From positions 1-59,268 of the forward strand of contig JBARNH010000016.1 in assembly GCA_049802875.1 (NCBI GenBank): a stretch of DNA of 59,268 bases, in the 5' to 3' direction. A program made the translations under genes and the position numbers. Of the stretch, positions 7,550 to 16,209 are shown one piece after another. This DNA is from Lutacidiplasma sp049802875. GTDB lineage: Archaea; Thermoplasmatota; Thermoplasmata; Lutacidiplasmatales; UBA184. Under the pieces are notes generated by a model that worked only from the letters and a program-made list of their open reading frames with translations, had not been told where the DNA came from and did no database searches. Every line of letters starts with the position of its first letter. The first letter of the stretch is position 1.

Positions 7550-9553
7550 CTACGCCGCGGCGGCGACGTAGATCACCACAGCGAGCGTGACGATGAGGAT
7601 GTAGGCGAGGTATCGGCCGAGCCGCCCCGGCATGATCCCCGTCTTCAGGGCGGCGGAGACTCCCTCGCCGAAGTGGACGAGGTAGTCGTAGAACAGCTTG
7701 AACACGTCCAGCACCTCGAGGTCCACGTTGTACGAGACCGGCGTGGCGAGTTCCGCCTGCGTCACGGAACCAACGTGGGTCCGAACCTCGCGGGTCTGCA
7801 GCACCGACTGCATCATGATCCGGATGCCGGTACTGTAGCCGAAGGACGTGTACGTCTCCCCCTCGAGCCCCGGGGGGCTTCCCGCCATCCACGGGGCGAC
7901 CCTTCGTGAACGGGTCCGGCGCCCGAGACCGTAGTATCCGAGTGCCACGACCGCGCCCGCCCCGAGAGCGAGCGGGATCGCGGGGGGAGAGAGGATGCCG
8001 AACGGGGACCCCGAGAGGATCGACCAGCCCTCGGGGATGGAGAGCAGGCCCCCGATCGGAGCGGCCACCGGGCTTCCCGCGAACGCGGCGACGCTGGGCG
8101 TCAGGAAGCCGAGGAGCCACGGCGCCCCGATCCCGATACCGGCAATCACGGCCCCGGCGGCGGCGATCGGCCCGCCGAGTCCGAAGGACCGGCTCCGGGT
8201 CCGACTCGGGCGAGGCTTCCAGAGCAGGGAGAATCCCATGAACTTCACCATCGCCACGAGGATGAGCCCGGCGGCGAGGGCGACCGCCGCGCCCGTGAGC
8301 AGTCCTTCGAATTGGACCCACTCGGGCGAAAATCGGTACGATTGGAACAACGCCTCAAGGACCATCCACTCGCTCACGAACCCGGCCAGGGGCGGCGCGG
8401 CGGCGAGGCTCAGGGTCGCGGCGAGCGTTCCGAGGTAGGCGTTGCGGTCGGCCCCTTGGGCTCGCCCCGCGACGGAGTTGAGGTCGAACGTCCCCGCCGA
8501 GTGCTCGATGTACCCTGCGCTCAGGAACAGCGCGGTCTTGGCCACCGCGTGCGCGAGCGCCTGGTAGAACGCCGCGAACAGCGCGAACACGTAGAGACTC
8601 GTGAGGCCGTCCGTCCGAGCGATCATCGCGATACCCAGGGCGACGAGGATCAGTCCGTTGTTCTCGATCGTGCTGTAGGCCGGAAGACCCTTCGTATGCT
8701 CACTCACCGCCGCGAACAACGCTCCGAGCAGGACGGATACGGCCCCGATGCCGAGCATGACCGCGCCCCACCACAGGGGAGGCGAGGGAAGGATGCTCAG
8801 AATCCGGAACAAACCGTACGCCCCGGCCAACGTCAGGGTCGAGCTCAGTACCGCGGAGGCGTTCGAAGGTGCCGAGGAGTGCGCGATCGGAAGCCACTCG
8901 CTCATGTGGAATGGGGCGACCCCCATCTTCAACCCGAATCCAATCAGCCCCGCCACGAAGACGACGGTGGCGAGCGAGCCGGCGGTGACCACCGGTAGCT
9001 CCGCGAACGATCCGGTCATCACCCGAAGGCCGGCGACGGCCACAAAGACGAGCAGGGTGCTGGCTTCGCCGAACGCGAGGAAGACGAACGCCGCCGAGAA
9101 CACCCTTCCCGGTCGCCCGTGGGCCTGGAGGATCATCCCGTAGGAGGCGAGGGTCATCGTCTCCCAGCCGATGAGGAACAACAGGAGACTGGTCGAGGAC
9201 ATCAAGAGCGCGATCGACCCGAGGGTGAGCGTATAGCAGATGGCGAGGAACGGGGTCGAACGGTCATCGTAGAATATCGAGTAGACCGACGTGGCGATCC
9301 AGACGATCGCCGCCGCGAGTGCAAAGAACGCGGAGAGACCGTCCAGCCGGAGCGACTCGGGGTCGGAGATCGGCCCGGACCAGCTGATCCCTTGGACCGG
9401 ACCCGTCACGAGGGCCGCCACCGCGACGGCGAACAGCAGGGCGGAAGCGGCCGCGGCGGTACCGTAACCAACTCGCCGGTGAACCAGAGAGAGCGGAGCC
9501 CCCGCGAACATCCCGACGACCGCGGCGGTGAGCAGGTACCCGAGGGCGTCCAT
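7550..9553 (-). CDS. membrane complex antiporter-like subunit (HyfB/NuoL-like)
   Basis: A 667-residue, many-pass (about 14 TM) membrane protein of the MrpA/NuoL/HyfB proton-translocating family. Conserved charged positions are visible: the Glu of FLIGWETMTLASY and the Lys of GFGLKMGVAPFHMSEWLP, followed by AHAVAKTALFLSAG. It ends in a C-terminal TM after a soluble loop of about 90 residues. It is the last gene of a six-gene operon (14658 down to 7550). The start is the ATG at 9553; an in-frame GTG at 9559 overlapping the previous stop as GTGA is an alternative. It should pump ions using redox energy from the peripheral subunits. Confidence 0.9.
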   Translation of the reverse strand: MDALGYLLTAAVVGMFAGAPLSLVHRRVGYGTAAAASALLFAVAVAALVTGPVQGISWSGPISDPESLRLDGLSAFFALAAAIVWIATSVYSIFYDDRSTPFLAICYTLTLGSIALLMSSTSLLLFLIGWETMTLASYGMILQAHGRPGRVFSAAFVFLAFGEASTLLVFVAVAGLRVMTGSFAELPVVTAGSLATVVFVAGLIGFGLKMGVAPFHMSEWLPIAHSSAPSNASAVLSSTLTLAGAYGLFRILSILPSPPLWWGAVMLGIGAVSVLLGALFAAVSEHTKGLPAYSTIENNGLILVALGIAMIARTDGLTSLYVFALFAAFYQALAHAVAKTALFLSAGYIEHSAGTFDLNSVAGRAQGADRNAYLGTLAATLSLAAAPPLAGFVSEWMVLEALFQSYRFSPEWVQFEGLLTGAAVALAAGLILVAMVKFMGFSLLWKPRPSRTRSRSFGLGGPIAAAGAVIAGIGIGAPWLLGFLTPSVAAFAGSPVAAPIGGLLSIPEGWSILSGSPFGILSPPAIPLALGAGAVVALGYYGLGRRTRSRRVAPWMAGSPPGLEGETYTSFGYSTGIRIMMQSVLQTREVRTHVGSVTQAELATPVSYNVDLEVLDVFKLFYDYLVHFGEGVSAALKTGIMPGRLGRYLAYILIVTLAVVIYVAAAA

Positions 9554-9555
9554 CG

Positions 9556-10311
9556 TCACACGCTCCTCGAGCGCCGATCGCGACCGTTGAGCTTCAGGAG
9601 CCCGTCCAGGATGTTGAGGGGGGTGGGGGGACAACCGGGGATGAAGACGTCCACCGGAAGGAGATCGCCGAGTACCGGCGCGAGCCCCCGAGTGCCGGCG
9701 AAGACGCCGCCGCTGATGGGACACGCACCGACCGCGACGACCGCCTTCGGCGAGGGCAGCGCCTCATAGGCGCGCCGCAGCGGCTCCACCATCTCGGTGG
9801 TGGGGACGCCCACGACGAGTAGGACGTCCGCGTGCCGGGGAGAGTTCGTGAAGAAGACGCCCAACCGCTGGGAGTCGTAGAACGGGTTCGCGAGAGCGAG
9901 CACCTCGAGGTTGCAGGCGTTGCAGCTGCCGACGTCGATCATGAACAGGTGAAGCGATGGTCCCAGTCCACGGAGAGGGGCGGTCTCTGCTCCCGTGCCC
10001 GCGGGGGTCCCGGTCTCGTTCCGCAGGTCCGTTAGAGTTCGGGTCGCGGATTCCACCGGTCCGGTGAACGCGAATCCGTGCGGGAGGCAGCGCGCGCAGC
10101 GGATGCACTTTCCCTGATCGACGGTCGTCCCGGAGATCGCCCCGACGGGACACGCCGAGGTTCCCCGGGGCAACGCGGGCGACTCGTTGACCGGCCGGGG
10201 AGCACGTGCGGTCAACGGGACCTCGCTCTCGGTGGCCGCTTCCTTGGGGTACCGGCTGGTCAGGATCCCTCGGGAAATCGACTGCTCGATCCAACTCGGC
10301 ACCGTTCTCAC
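9556..10311 (-). CDS. membrane complex small FeS subunit with fused ferredoxin half (HyfI/NuoB-like)
   Basis: A 251-residue protein. The N-terminal third carries one 4Fe-4S ferredoxin pattern (GKCIRCARC plus a CPVGAI Cys). The C-terminal 150 residues form the hydrogenase-small-subunit/NuoB domain, with DVGSCNACNLE, GACPISGG and GCPPTP supplying the ligands of the proximal cluster (N2-type). Such a subunit passes electrons from a ferredoxin-like donor to the quinone or hydrogenase-like site. The GTG start overlaps the stop of the large subunit as GTGA. Ferredoxin fused to the small subunit resembles the EchC+EchF or HyfI+HyfH pair found as separate genes elsewhere. Confidence 0.88.
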   Translation of the reverse strand: MRTVPSWIEQSISRGILTSRYPKEAATESEVPLTARAPRPVNESPALPRGTSACPVGAISGTTVDQGKCIRCARCLPHGFAFTGPVESATRTLTDLRNETGTPAGTGAETAPLRGLGPSLHLFMIDVGSCNACNLEVLALANPFYDSQRLGVFFTNSPRHADVLLVVGVPTTEMVEPLRRAYEALPSPKAVVAVGACPISGGVFAGTRGLAPVLGDLLPVDVFIPGCPPTPLNILDGLLKLNGRDRRSRSV

Positions 10312-11624
10312 CCGTCCGTTTCGGCGAACGCGAGGCCGAAGCTCTCGAGCGCGAAGTGAAAGTCCGTGAACACCGCGTCCCGCATGCCCTCCGCGAAGAG
10401 CGGCCAGTTGGCCTGGCTGGGGGACCGGAACCCGAGCGAGAGTACTCGTCCCTCCGAGACTCGGACATCATAGACGAGGTCGCCGCTCGGTGCCTCGACG
10501 CGGCCGATCCCCCGCTCGGCCTCGACCGGCGGTGTCGGCGCCTCGAGGGAGGTCGACGATCCCGGCCATCGGTCGAGCATCTGTTCGAGCAGCAGGAAGC
10601 TCGCGCGGACCTCCGCGGCCCGGACCGCCACTCGAGCCAGCGCGTCGCCGCTCGACTCGTGCGGCAACGCGACAAAGAGGTCCGTGTACGGCGCGACGGG
10701 GATCCGCAGGCGATCGTCCCAACTGACATTGCACGCCCGGAGCGTTGGTCCGACCGCGCCCCAGCGGATCGCGTCGGATCGGTCCACTACGCAGGTCGAC
10801 TGGAGGCGGTCGACGAACGTCCGGGATTCGAGAAAGAGGGCCCAGAGCGCCTCGAATTGTCCCGAAAGCTGAAGGAGCTCCTCGGCGACGCGGGCGCGGT
10901 CGGACGGGTCGAGTCGACGGGGAGGTCCGTGGGGCAATAGGGCACCGAACAGCCAGCGGTGCCCGAAGATCCTGCCTTGGACCCGGAGGACCTCCTCCGC
11001 GAGGGCGTGGGTTTGGGCGAGACCCACATTCTGCGAGGCGGCCTCGGCGACACGCGCGAGTACGTGGAGGTGATTGTAGATCCGTTGGAGTTCCTGCGCG
11101 AGACCCCGAGTCCACAGTTCGATGGTGGTTGTTTCGACGCGACCGGCGCTCTCGACCGCTCCGAGGAACGCCGAAACGTGGGCGGCCGAGAAGTTCCCGG
11201 CCATTCGCTCGATCCGGAGCGCCGCGTCTTCGACCGTCAGGCCGAGCACCGAGTCGCGGATGCGGCGGGACTTGAACCCACCGATCGGCACGAGATTGAG
11301 AACGCGCTCCCCATACGTCCGGACGTCGAACTTCCCGGCCTCGGGAACCCCCATCGACACCGGGCCGTAGGGGAAGGTGAAAACTCCGTATCCTTCCACT
11401 GCGGGTGCGGGGCCCAGCGAGTGGACCCCACGCGACGCCCCGTCGAGCCGCCACGTCGCACCAGGCTCCTCGCCCGGCACACTCGGCGGTCGGGGGACCA
11501 GGACGGAGGCGCCCTCTCGATAATCGTTGTAGAGCGCGAACTTGCCGTCCTCGGCAGCGTAGGCGAGCGAGCGGTCCGTTCCCACCGAGGGCCCGGCCTC
11601 TACTCTCCACGGGGTTCGCGTCAT
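10308..11624 (-). CDS. NiFe-hydrogenase-like large subunit without NiFe ligands (HyfG/NuoD-like)
   Basis: A 438-residue protein. It has the NuoD/HyfG core: GVFTFPYGPVSMGVPEAGKF, then the position where hydrogenases have RICGxCxxxH reads IERMAGNFSAAH, and the C-terminal DPCxxC position reads DFHFALESFGL. Both cysteine pairs are missing, so no NiFe centre can form. There is only a short N-terminal stretch in place of a full NuoC domain. This fits energy-converting hydrogenase-related (Ehr) complexes or a complex-I-like quinone or unknown acceptor site. The ATG at 11624 overlaps the previous stop as ATGA, confirming operon structure. Confidence 0.88.
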   Translation of the reverse strand: MTRTPWRVEAGPSVGTDRSLAYAAEDGKFALYNDYREGASVLVPRPPSVPGEEPGATWRLDGASRGVHSLGPAPAVEGYGVFTFPYGPVSMGVPEAGKFDVRTYGERVLNLVPIGGFKSRRIRDSVLGLTVEDAALRIERMAGNFSAAHVSAFLGAVESAGRVETTTIELWTRGLAQELQRIYNHLHVLARVAEAASQNVGLAQTHALAEEVLRVQGRIFGHRWLFGALLPHGPPRRLDPSDRARVAEELLQLSGQFEALWALFLESRTFVDRLQSTCVVDRSDAIRWGAVGPTLRACNVSWDDRLRIPVAPYTDLFVALPHESSGDALARVAVRAAEVRASFLLLEQMLDRWPGSSTSLEAPTPPVEAERGIGRVEAPSGDLVYDVRVSEGRVLSLGFRSPSQANWPLFAEGMRDAVFTDFHFALESFGLAFAETDG

Positions 11625-13057
11625 GGCAGCGAACCCCCCAGGACCAACGCCGCGGCCCGTATCCCGGACGAGAGGTACGGGAGCGCGACGACCCCGATCG
11701 CGAGCGCGACACCGAGGTTCAAGTACGCGAGGCCCCAACCCGACTCTGGCCCCACGGTCGGCGGGGCAGTGCCGGGGGCCCGTTCTCCGAACACCATCCG
11801 GCCGATCTGCGAATTCACCCCGAGGAACGCGACGAGGATGGCGACGACGACGACCCCCGCGACCCAGACGAGGCCTACTGCGAGAGCACCGACCACGATC
11901 AGGAGCTCTCCCAGGAACGTGCCGAACGGGGGTGCTCCAGTGACCGCAGCGGCGGAAACGACCCAGGCGACGCCCGTCTGGGGCATGGTCTCGCGCAGGT
12001 TCCGTACCTGGTCGATCCGGTTCGTTCCGGTCGACCGGAGCACGTTGCCGGCGCAGTAGAACGCGGCGGACTTCGCGAAGGCGTGGGCGACGATGAGGAG
12101 GAGCGCGCCGTACAGCGCGACGCCCCCGATGGCGATTCCGATGACCGCGAGCCCCATGACCTCCATGCTCGAGTACGCGAGCAGTCGCTTGAACGACCGC
12201 TGGCGCTGGAGGAGGAACGCCGCCGCGAGGGCCGTGACGATTCCGAACGCGAGGATCAGATTGCTCACGAGGGCGGGGGCGGGGTCCGGAAGGACGTTGT
12301 AGACTCGAAGGAAGGCGTAGAGCGCGGTCGGGAGCAACACTCCCGAGAACATCGCGGAGACCGGCGAGGGCGCCTCCGAGTGGGCGTCGGGCAACCACGT
12401 ATGCATCGGGAAGAGCCCGACCTTGGTGCCGTAACCGACCAACGCGAGGGCGACGGCCATCTCGATGGGCAACGTGACCACGGGGTGGTTGGCGGCGAGC
12501 GCGAAACCGTCCAGCGAGCCGGTCGCCGTATACAGTATCAGCAACGCGAACAGCGCGATCGTGAGGCCGGCGGAAGCGATCAACGTGTAGCGCCACGCCG
12601 CTTCTACGCTCGCCGGTTTCCGTTCGAGCACGATCAGCAGCGCGCTCGCGACCGTGGTCGCCTCGACCCCGATCCACATCAGCCCGAGGTCGGTGACGAC
12701 CAGGACGGCGATCATCGAGAACGCGAAGGCGCTCAGGAGCGCGTAGTAGACCTGGGGAGTGAGAAACGGTCGGTGGACGGCCCGCAGGTACGCCCGCGAG
12801 TACCAGACCGACGTGGCGTAGATTCCGGTGACCATGAAGAGGAAGACCTCGCTCAGCGGGTCGACCCCGAGATAGGCTCCCCAACGGCCGGAGACCGCAC
12901 TGGCGAGTAGGACCACCGCCGCCGCGAGCGAGATCAGCGATCCCAGGCGGCCCGCCGTCTCGCTGACGCGGGAGTCGGGGACGAGCGCGAGGATGGCGGC
13001 GGCCGACGGGCTCGCGAGAAGGAGGAACAGCAGGAATTGAGGGTCGGCGGCGATCAT
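11621..13057 (-). CDS. membrane complex antiporter-like subunit (HyfF/NuoN-like)
   Basis: A 478-residue polytopic protein of the proton_antipo_M family, with about 13-14 TM segments. Characteristic residues are the Glu in LGLMWIGVEATTVAS, the Lys in GYGTKVGLFPMHTWLPDAHSEAPSPVSA and the Lys in AHAFAKSAAFYCAG. This is one of two antiporter-like subunits in the operon, so the complex may have two ion channels. It overlaps its neighbours by 4 nt on both sides (ATGA junctions). It is most like HyfF/HycC/NuoN in group 4 hydrogenase clusters. Confidence 0.92.
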   Translation of the reverse strand: MIAADPQFLLFLLLASPSAAAILALVPDSRVSETAGRLGSLISLAAAVVLLASAVSGRWGAYLGVDPLSEVFLFMVTGIYATSVWYSRAYLRAVHRPFLTPQVYYALLSAFAFSMIAVLVVTDLGLMWIGVEATTVASALLIVLERKPASVEAAWRYTLIASAGLTIALFALLILYTATGSLDGFALAANHPVVTLPIEMAVALALVGYGTKVGLFPMHTWLPDAHSEAPSPVSAMFSGVLLPTALYAFLRVYNVLPDPAPALVSNLILAFGIVTALAAAFLLQRQRSFKRLLAYSSMEVMGLAVIGIAIGGVALYGALLLIVAHAFAKSAAFYCAGNVLRSTGTNRIDQVRNLRETMPQTGVAWVVSAAAVTGAPPFGTFLGELLIVVGALAVGLVWVAGVVVVAILVAFLGVNSQIGRMVFGERAPGTAPPTVGPESGWGLAYLNLGVALAIGVVALPYLSSGIRAAALVLGGSLP

Positions 13058-13701
13058 CCCGCGAGCTCCTCGAGAGCCGTCTCTTCCGGCGTCCCGGTGA
13101 CGTCCCGCTGGATGGACAGGATGACCCCGACCAACACGACGCCCAGTACGTCGAGGAAGACGACGACCTCGACGAACAGCGGGAACGCCTGCGCGAAGAG
13201 AGCCCCGGCATAGACGACGGCGTTCTCCTCCTCGAGGTACCCGATCACCTGAACGATCGTGTTCGATCGCGTCGCCAGCATGAGGAGACCCTGGACCAAC
13301 AGGATGAACGGGAGTGCGGCGCCCGGCTCAGGGAAAACGGACGCGAGGGTCTGTTGGAAGACGAACCAGGCGATGATCGCGAGCGCCACGGCGGCCAGAG
13401 CGTGGCCCGTCACGAGGTGCGCCGCGTGCAACTCCCGGACCCGCCAGCGGAAGGCACGGAGCTGCCGGCGGAGGACGTACGGGATGAAGATCGCGCGCAC
13501 GGCCACCGCCAACCCGGCGAGGATCGCGAGGTCGACGCTGCTCTCGGTCCACGCGAGCCATCCGAGGAGGCCCGCGAGCAGGAGCGACTGGACCGCGATC
13601 GCCCGGATCAGCGGGTCGACGAACGACTCCGACTGCAGGTAGAGAGCGGTGAGCAGGATGCCGACCCCGACCAGCGCGATCGCCTCCGCGGTCCCGTTCA
13701 C
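13054..13701 (-). CDS. membrane complex HyfE-like subunit (NuoK-containing)
   Basis: A 215-residue protein with about 6-7 TM segments, highly hydrophobic, of HyfE type, in which a NuoK-like three-helix unit lies in the C-terminal half. An acidic stretch (GYLEEENAVVYAGALF) matches the conserved membrane Glu used in proton transfer in NuoK. The GTG start follows the HyfC-like stop directly (TAG then GTG). It belongs to the six-gene membrane complex operon. Confidence 0.85.
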   Translation of the reverse strand: MNGTAEAIALVGVGILLTALYLQSESFVDPLIRAIAVQSLLLAGLLGWLAWTESSVDLAILAGLAVAVRAIFIPYVLRRQLRAFRWRVRELHAAHLVTGHALAAVALAIIAWFVFQQTLASVFPEPGAALPFILLVQGLLMLATRSNTIVQVIGYLEEENAVVYAGALFAQAFPLFVEVVVFLDVLGVVLVGVILSIQRDVTGTPEETALEELAG

Positions 13702-14658
13702 CTACGGCACCCCCAGTACGGCGAACGCGAACACGGCGAGAACGGCGAGCGAGAACGACAGCGCGAGGAAGTCGCGGATCTTGAACAGCCGGACCTTGGC
13801 GACGGTCGCCTCGACGAGGGTGATGATGCCGACCAGGAGCAGGAGCTTCGCGAGGAGCAGAACGATGTTGCCCGTGGCCCCCTCGACCGAGGGGACGGCC
13901 GACATTCCCCAAGGCAGCGCGAAGACGTTGACGAAGACGGAGTAGAGGAGGAACTGCTTCAACCAGCCGTTCCACCGGTTGATGCCGAGCAGACGTCCCG
14001 AGTGCTCGAAGATGCGCCCGTCCTCGAGCATTCCGAACTCCATGAGTCCGGCACTCTCGACGGGCAGCTTACCGGTCTCGGCCAGCAAGAGGAGGAAGAA
14101 TGCAGCAGTGACCAGCAGATGGGTCGGCGAGAGGTACGCTGACGTGGAGGAGGACAGGAGATTGTTCGTGACGTACGGGTTGTTGGTGCCAGTGATCACC
14201 GCGACCGCGAAGAAGACGATGATCAGGGTCGGCTCAGCGAAGGCGGCGAACGAGACCGTTCGGCTCGCTCCCAGCGCGGCGTAGTTGCTTCCCGAATCGA
14301 TGGCCGCCAGCAGAGTGACCGTACCCGCGAGGCCAAAGAGGAGCCCGCCCCCGAGGAAATCCACCGTGGGCGCGAACGGAATCGGGTACGGGGTGATGAT
14401 GGGGACCACGACGGAAATCAGCAAGTACGCTCCGAACGCGACGAACGGAGCGACGACAAACATCCGGGACGCGCTCTCGGGGATCAGCGTCTCCTTCCGG
14501 AGGTACTTCGCGAGGTCAAAGTAGGGCTGGAATATCGAGGGTCCGGTCCGCGACTCGGTCCAGGCCTTGAATCGATAGGAGATCCCTGCGATCAGCGGGG
14601 CCAGCAGCAGAACGGTCGAGGCCTGAAGGATATTGACGACCTGCGTTGCCCAATCCAT
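13702..14658 (-). CDS. membrane complex NuoH/HyfC-like subunit
   Basis: A 318-residue protein with about 8 TM segments, the membrane anchor linking peripheral and membrane arms in complex I and group 4 hydrogenases. Family motifs: GISYRFKAWTESRTGPSIFQPYFDLAK near residues 24-50 and FFLLLLAETGKLPVESAGLMEFGMLED around 185-215, with the conserved acidic residues of the quinone-channel (E-channel) region. It is the first gene of the operon; CGGAGTAGG before the ATG could serve as a Shine-Dalgarno sequence. The leader is about 80-90 nt from a TATA-like element at 14763. Confidence 0.93.
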   Translation of the reverse strand: MDWATQVVNILQASTVLLLAPLIAGISYRFKAWTESRTGPSIFQPYFDLAKYLRKETLIPESASRMFVVAPFVAFGAYLLISVVVPIITPYPIPFAPTVDFLGGGLLFGLAGTVTLLAAIDSGSNYAALGASRTVSFAAFAEPTLIIVFFAVAVITGTNNPYVTNNLLSSSTSAYLSPTHLLVTAAFFLLLLAETGKLPVESAGLMEFGMLEDGRIFEHSGRLLGINRWNGWLKQFLLYSVFVNVFALPWGMSAVPSVEGATGNIVLLLAKLLLLVGIITLVEATVAKVRLFKIRDFLALSFSLAVLAVFAFAVLGVP

Positions 14659-14762
14659 TCTGCCTACTCCGTGTTCGGGGAGCAGGCGTCATTGGCCGGT
14701 GAGGGCAGTTCGCCGGGAATGGCTGGCGGACGCCTCCGCCGAATGAACATTACCGGGGGACC

Positions 14763-14772
14763 TACTTAGCCG
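14763..14772 (-). promoter_or_regulatory. probable promoter of the membrane-complex operon
   Basis: GGCTAAGTAGG on the minus strand is the best TATA-like sequence upstream of the first operon gene. It would leave a leader of about 80 nt, longer than that of most genes here. Of the 320 nt between 14659 and 14979, the rest holds no gene apart from the tRNA-like fragment at 14885. Confidence 0.35.
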
Positions 14773-14886
14773 TAGCGTCGACCGCGGCCCGCGAGTGAAG
14801 GCGTCGGGGGCGTGATTACCTGCTCTGCGGCCAGCGACGCACCCCGCTGAACGCGGAGAGGGAGGGCCGCAGCCCGGGGACGGGCG

Positions 14887-14911
14887 GGGAGAGGGATTCG
14901 AACTCCCCGTG
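14887..14911 (-). repeat. tRNA 3'-end fragment, possible attachment-site repeat
   Basis: GCGGGGAGAGGGATTCGAAC on the plus strand repeats the 3' end (acceptor strand and T-arm) of the tRNA-Leu gene at 17603-17686, with 19 of 20 positions identical and the same orientation. No tRNA body is present upstream of it. The pair could be the two att sites of an element integrated into tRNA-Leu, or the remnant of a decayed tRNA. Confidence 0.5.
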
Positions 14912-14979
14912 GATTCAAATATTGAGCGTAATGAGGTTGCTTTCCTACTCGGTTCCCAGCCTGCACTGGCTCGAAAAAG

Positions 14980-15297
14980 CTACAGATTCGCAAAGCCAGA
15001 CGCGGTCGTTGAGGGCTCGCGAATCCTTTGCGACGTGAATTGCCTCCGACGAAGGATGATCCATAGCAAGATGCGACCCACTTGGGGAACCACGACAAGA
15101 CCGAGGAGGAGCGCCGCTAACGGCGAGAGTAGGTACAGAACCATGAACGCCCCGGCGGACGCGGCAGCATAGATCACGATCGCTCGGTTCCTCAGCTTGC
15201 GATAATCGGCCCTCGATACGAAATCGACTGTGAGCGAGTCTCGGTCTGAGGCAGTCACGAGATGAAGTGACACTCGCCGGCGATGAGCTCTAATCAA
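14980..15297 (-). CDS. small two-TM membrane protein, unknown
   Basis: A 105-residue hypothetical protein. A basic N-terminal region of about 38 residues precedes two hydrophobic segments (about 40-60 and 63-82, with a short SPLAAL turn), then a basic, Ser/Thr-rich tail. No family recognised. It lies inside the more AT-rich stretch between the tRNA-Leu gene and its 3' repeat, on the same strand as the transporter upstream. Start choice is uncertain because no clear TATA or ribosome-binding site is seen. Confidence 0.45.
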   Translation of the reverse strand: MIRAHRRRVSLHLVTASDRDSLTVDFVSRADYRKLRNRAIVIYAAASAGAFMVLYLLSPLAALLLGLVVVPQVGRILLWIILRRRQFTSQRIREPSTTASGFANL

Positions 15298-15345
15298 TTC
15301 AAAAGGGAGGAAGGGGTTGTCAGCAGCCTGCGCCCGTTCTTCAGG

Positions 15346-15981
15346 CTAGAACGGAAGGACCTTCTTGCCCTTGTGATGCTGTGCGGTGATGATCCCGGTC
15401 GCCACGTACCACGCCGCGAATCCGCAGATGAACGTGTCGATGCCCGTCGCCTCCCAGAGTCCGTTCGACGGGGTGTGCCCACTACCGACCATGCCAAAGT
15501 CGATAGCCAGCAGCACGAACGCGAGGACTAGAGTCCAGAAGATGAACGCAATGCCGGCTCCATGATAATATGAATTGATCGCGAAGGTCAGAGTGAACAG
15601 CGCCCACACCACCATGAACCACGCGATGTCGTAAGGAGCCGTCGGCCCGAAGGCTTTGTCCCCGGTCAGGCCGCTCAAGAACAGCGTAAACGCCCACCAA
15701 AACGCCCCGTACCCGCAGAACGCTGACCCGGGGAAAATCTCTCCTCGGCGGAGCATGATGACCCCGGCAACGAATTGTGCACTGCCTCCGAAGGCGAGCG
15801 CCATCGGAAAGACGGCGCCATTGTCCACCCCCCAATTGATTCCGCTGCTCGCGATCCCCATTCCAGCGATCATCGTGGTTGTGCCGAAGCCACACAACCC
15901 GACGACGCTAGCAGGAGCCCAGAAGGGATCCCTGCTCTGCGTTTGGTCAAAAGGCGCCTCTACAGTGGCGGGTGTTGCCAT
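15346..15981 (-). CDS. acetate/succinate transporter, GPR1/FUN34/SatP family
   Basis: A 211-residue protein with six predicted TM helices, covering the whole AceTr family fold. The N-terminal WAPASVVGLCGFGTTTM corresponds to the NPAPLGL signature that starts TM1, with NP replaced by WA. The family takes up acetate or succinate with protons or works as an anion channel in the cytoplasmic membrane. The ATG at 15981 is chosen because a TATA-like GATTATCTAC lies about 25 nt upstream; an earlier in-frame ATG at 16038 would place coding sequence across that element. Lower GC and fewer rare-codon biases than the flanking operons are consistent with horizontal acquisition. Confidence 0.9.
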   Translation of the reverse strand: MATPATVEAPFDQTQSRDPFWAPASVVGLCGFGTTTMIAGMGIASSGINWGVDNGAVFPMALAFGGSAQFVAGVIMLRRGEIFPGSAFCGYGAFWWAFTLFLSGLTGDKAFGPTAPYDIAWFMVVWALFTLTFAINSYYHGAGIAFIFWTLVLAFVLLAIDFGMVGSGHTPSNGLWEATGIDTFICGFAAWYVATGIITAQHHKGKKVLPF

Positions 15982-16099
15982 GTAGCACGGGAAAGAGCAT
16001 TTGGTAGATAATCGCCCATGATGCTGACCATGGTACACAGTGTCGCGGTACTCTAGCTAATAAAAATAGCAGATTTCTCGTCAGCGACACGCGAATCCG

Positions 16100-16107
16100 C
16101 CAAATAC
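16100..16107 (+). promoter_or_regulatory. TATA element of structured RNA copy 2
   Basis: CCAAATAC ends 21 nt before the RNA start at 16129, exactly as for copy 1. The sequence between element and RNA is not conserved, so this is a promoter rather than general duplication. Confidence 0.65.
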
Positions 16108-16128
16108 TCACTCCGCTTGGAACGAACT

Positions 16129-16205
16129 GGCTGTGGGGTTAGCCCCTGTCCGCGGTTCCGCGGACAGAAACCGCAGGTCGCTGCCGATGACCCCTGGGAG
16201 GCAGC
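16129..16205 (+). ncRNA. structured RNA element, copy 2 (unrecognised family)
   Basis: A 77-nt homolog of 6898-6973. Hairpin 1 has the same stem (GGCT/AGCC) with loop GTGGGGTT. Hairpin 2 is a 10-bp stem CTGTCCGCGG/CCGCGGACAG, with sequence differing from copy 1 at many paired positions. AAACCGCAG and hairpin 3 (GCTGCC/GGCAGC, loop GATGACCCCTGGGA) are conserved. Loop 1 GGGGTT still pairs with loop 3 GACCCC through one G-U. A GTG begins four nucleotides after hairpin 3 and opens the 151-codon gene downstream, so this copy looks like a 5' leader that could control translation. Ligand or partner unknown. Confidence 0.7.
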
Positions 16206-16209
16206 GAAG

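Noticed and set aside
16117..16209. Extension of the hypothetical gene to an ATG at 16117
   Set aside because: This would translate the conserved RNA structure and begins before the predicted transcript start.
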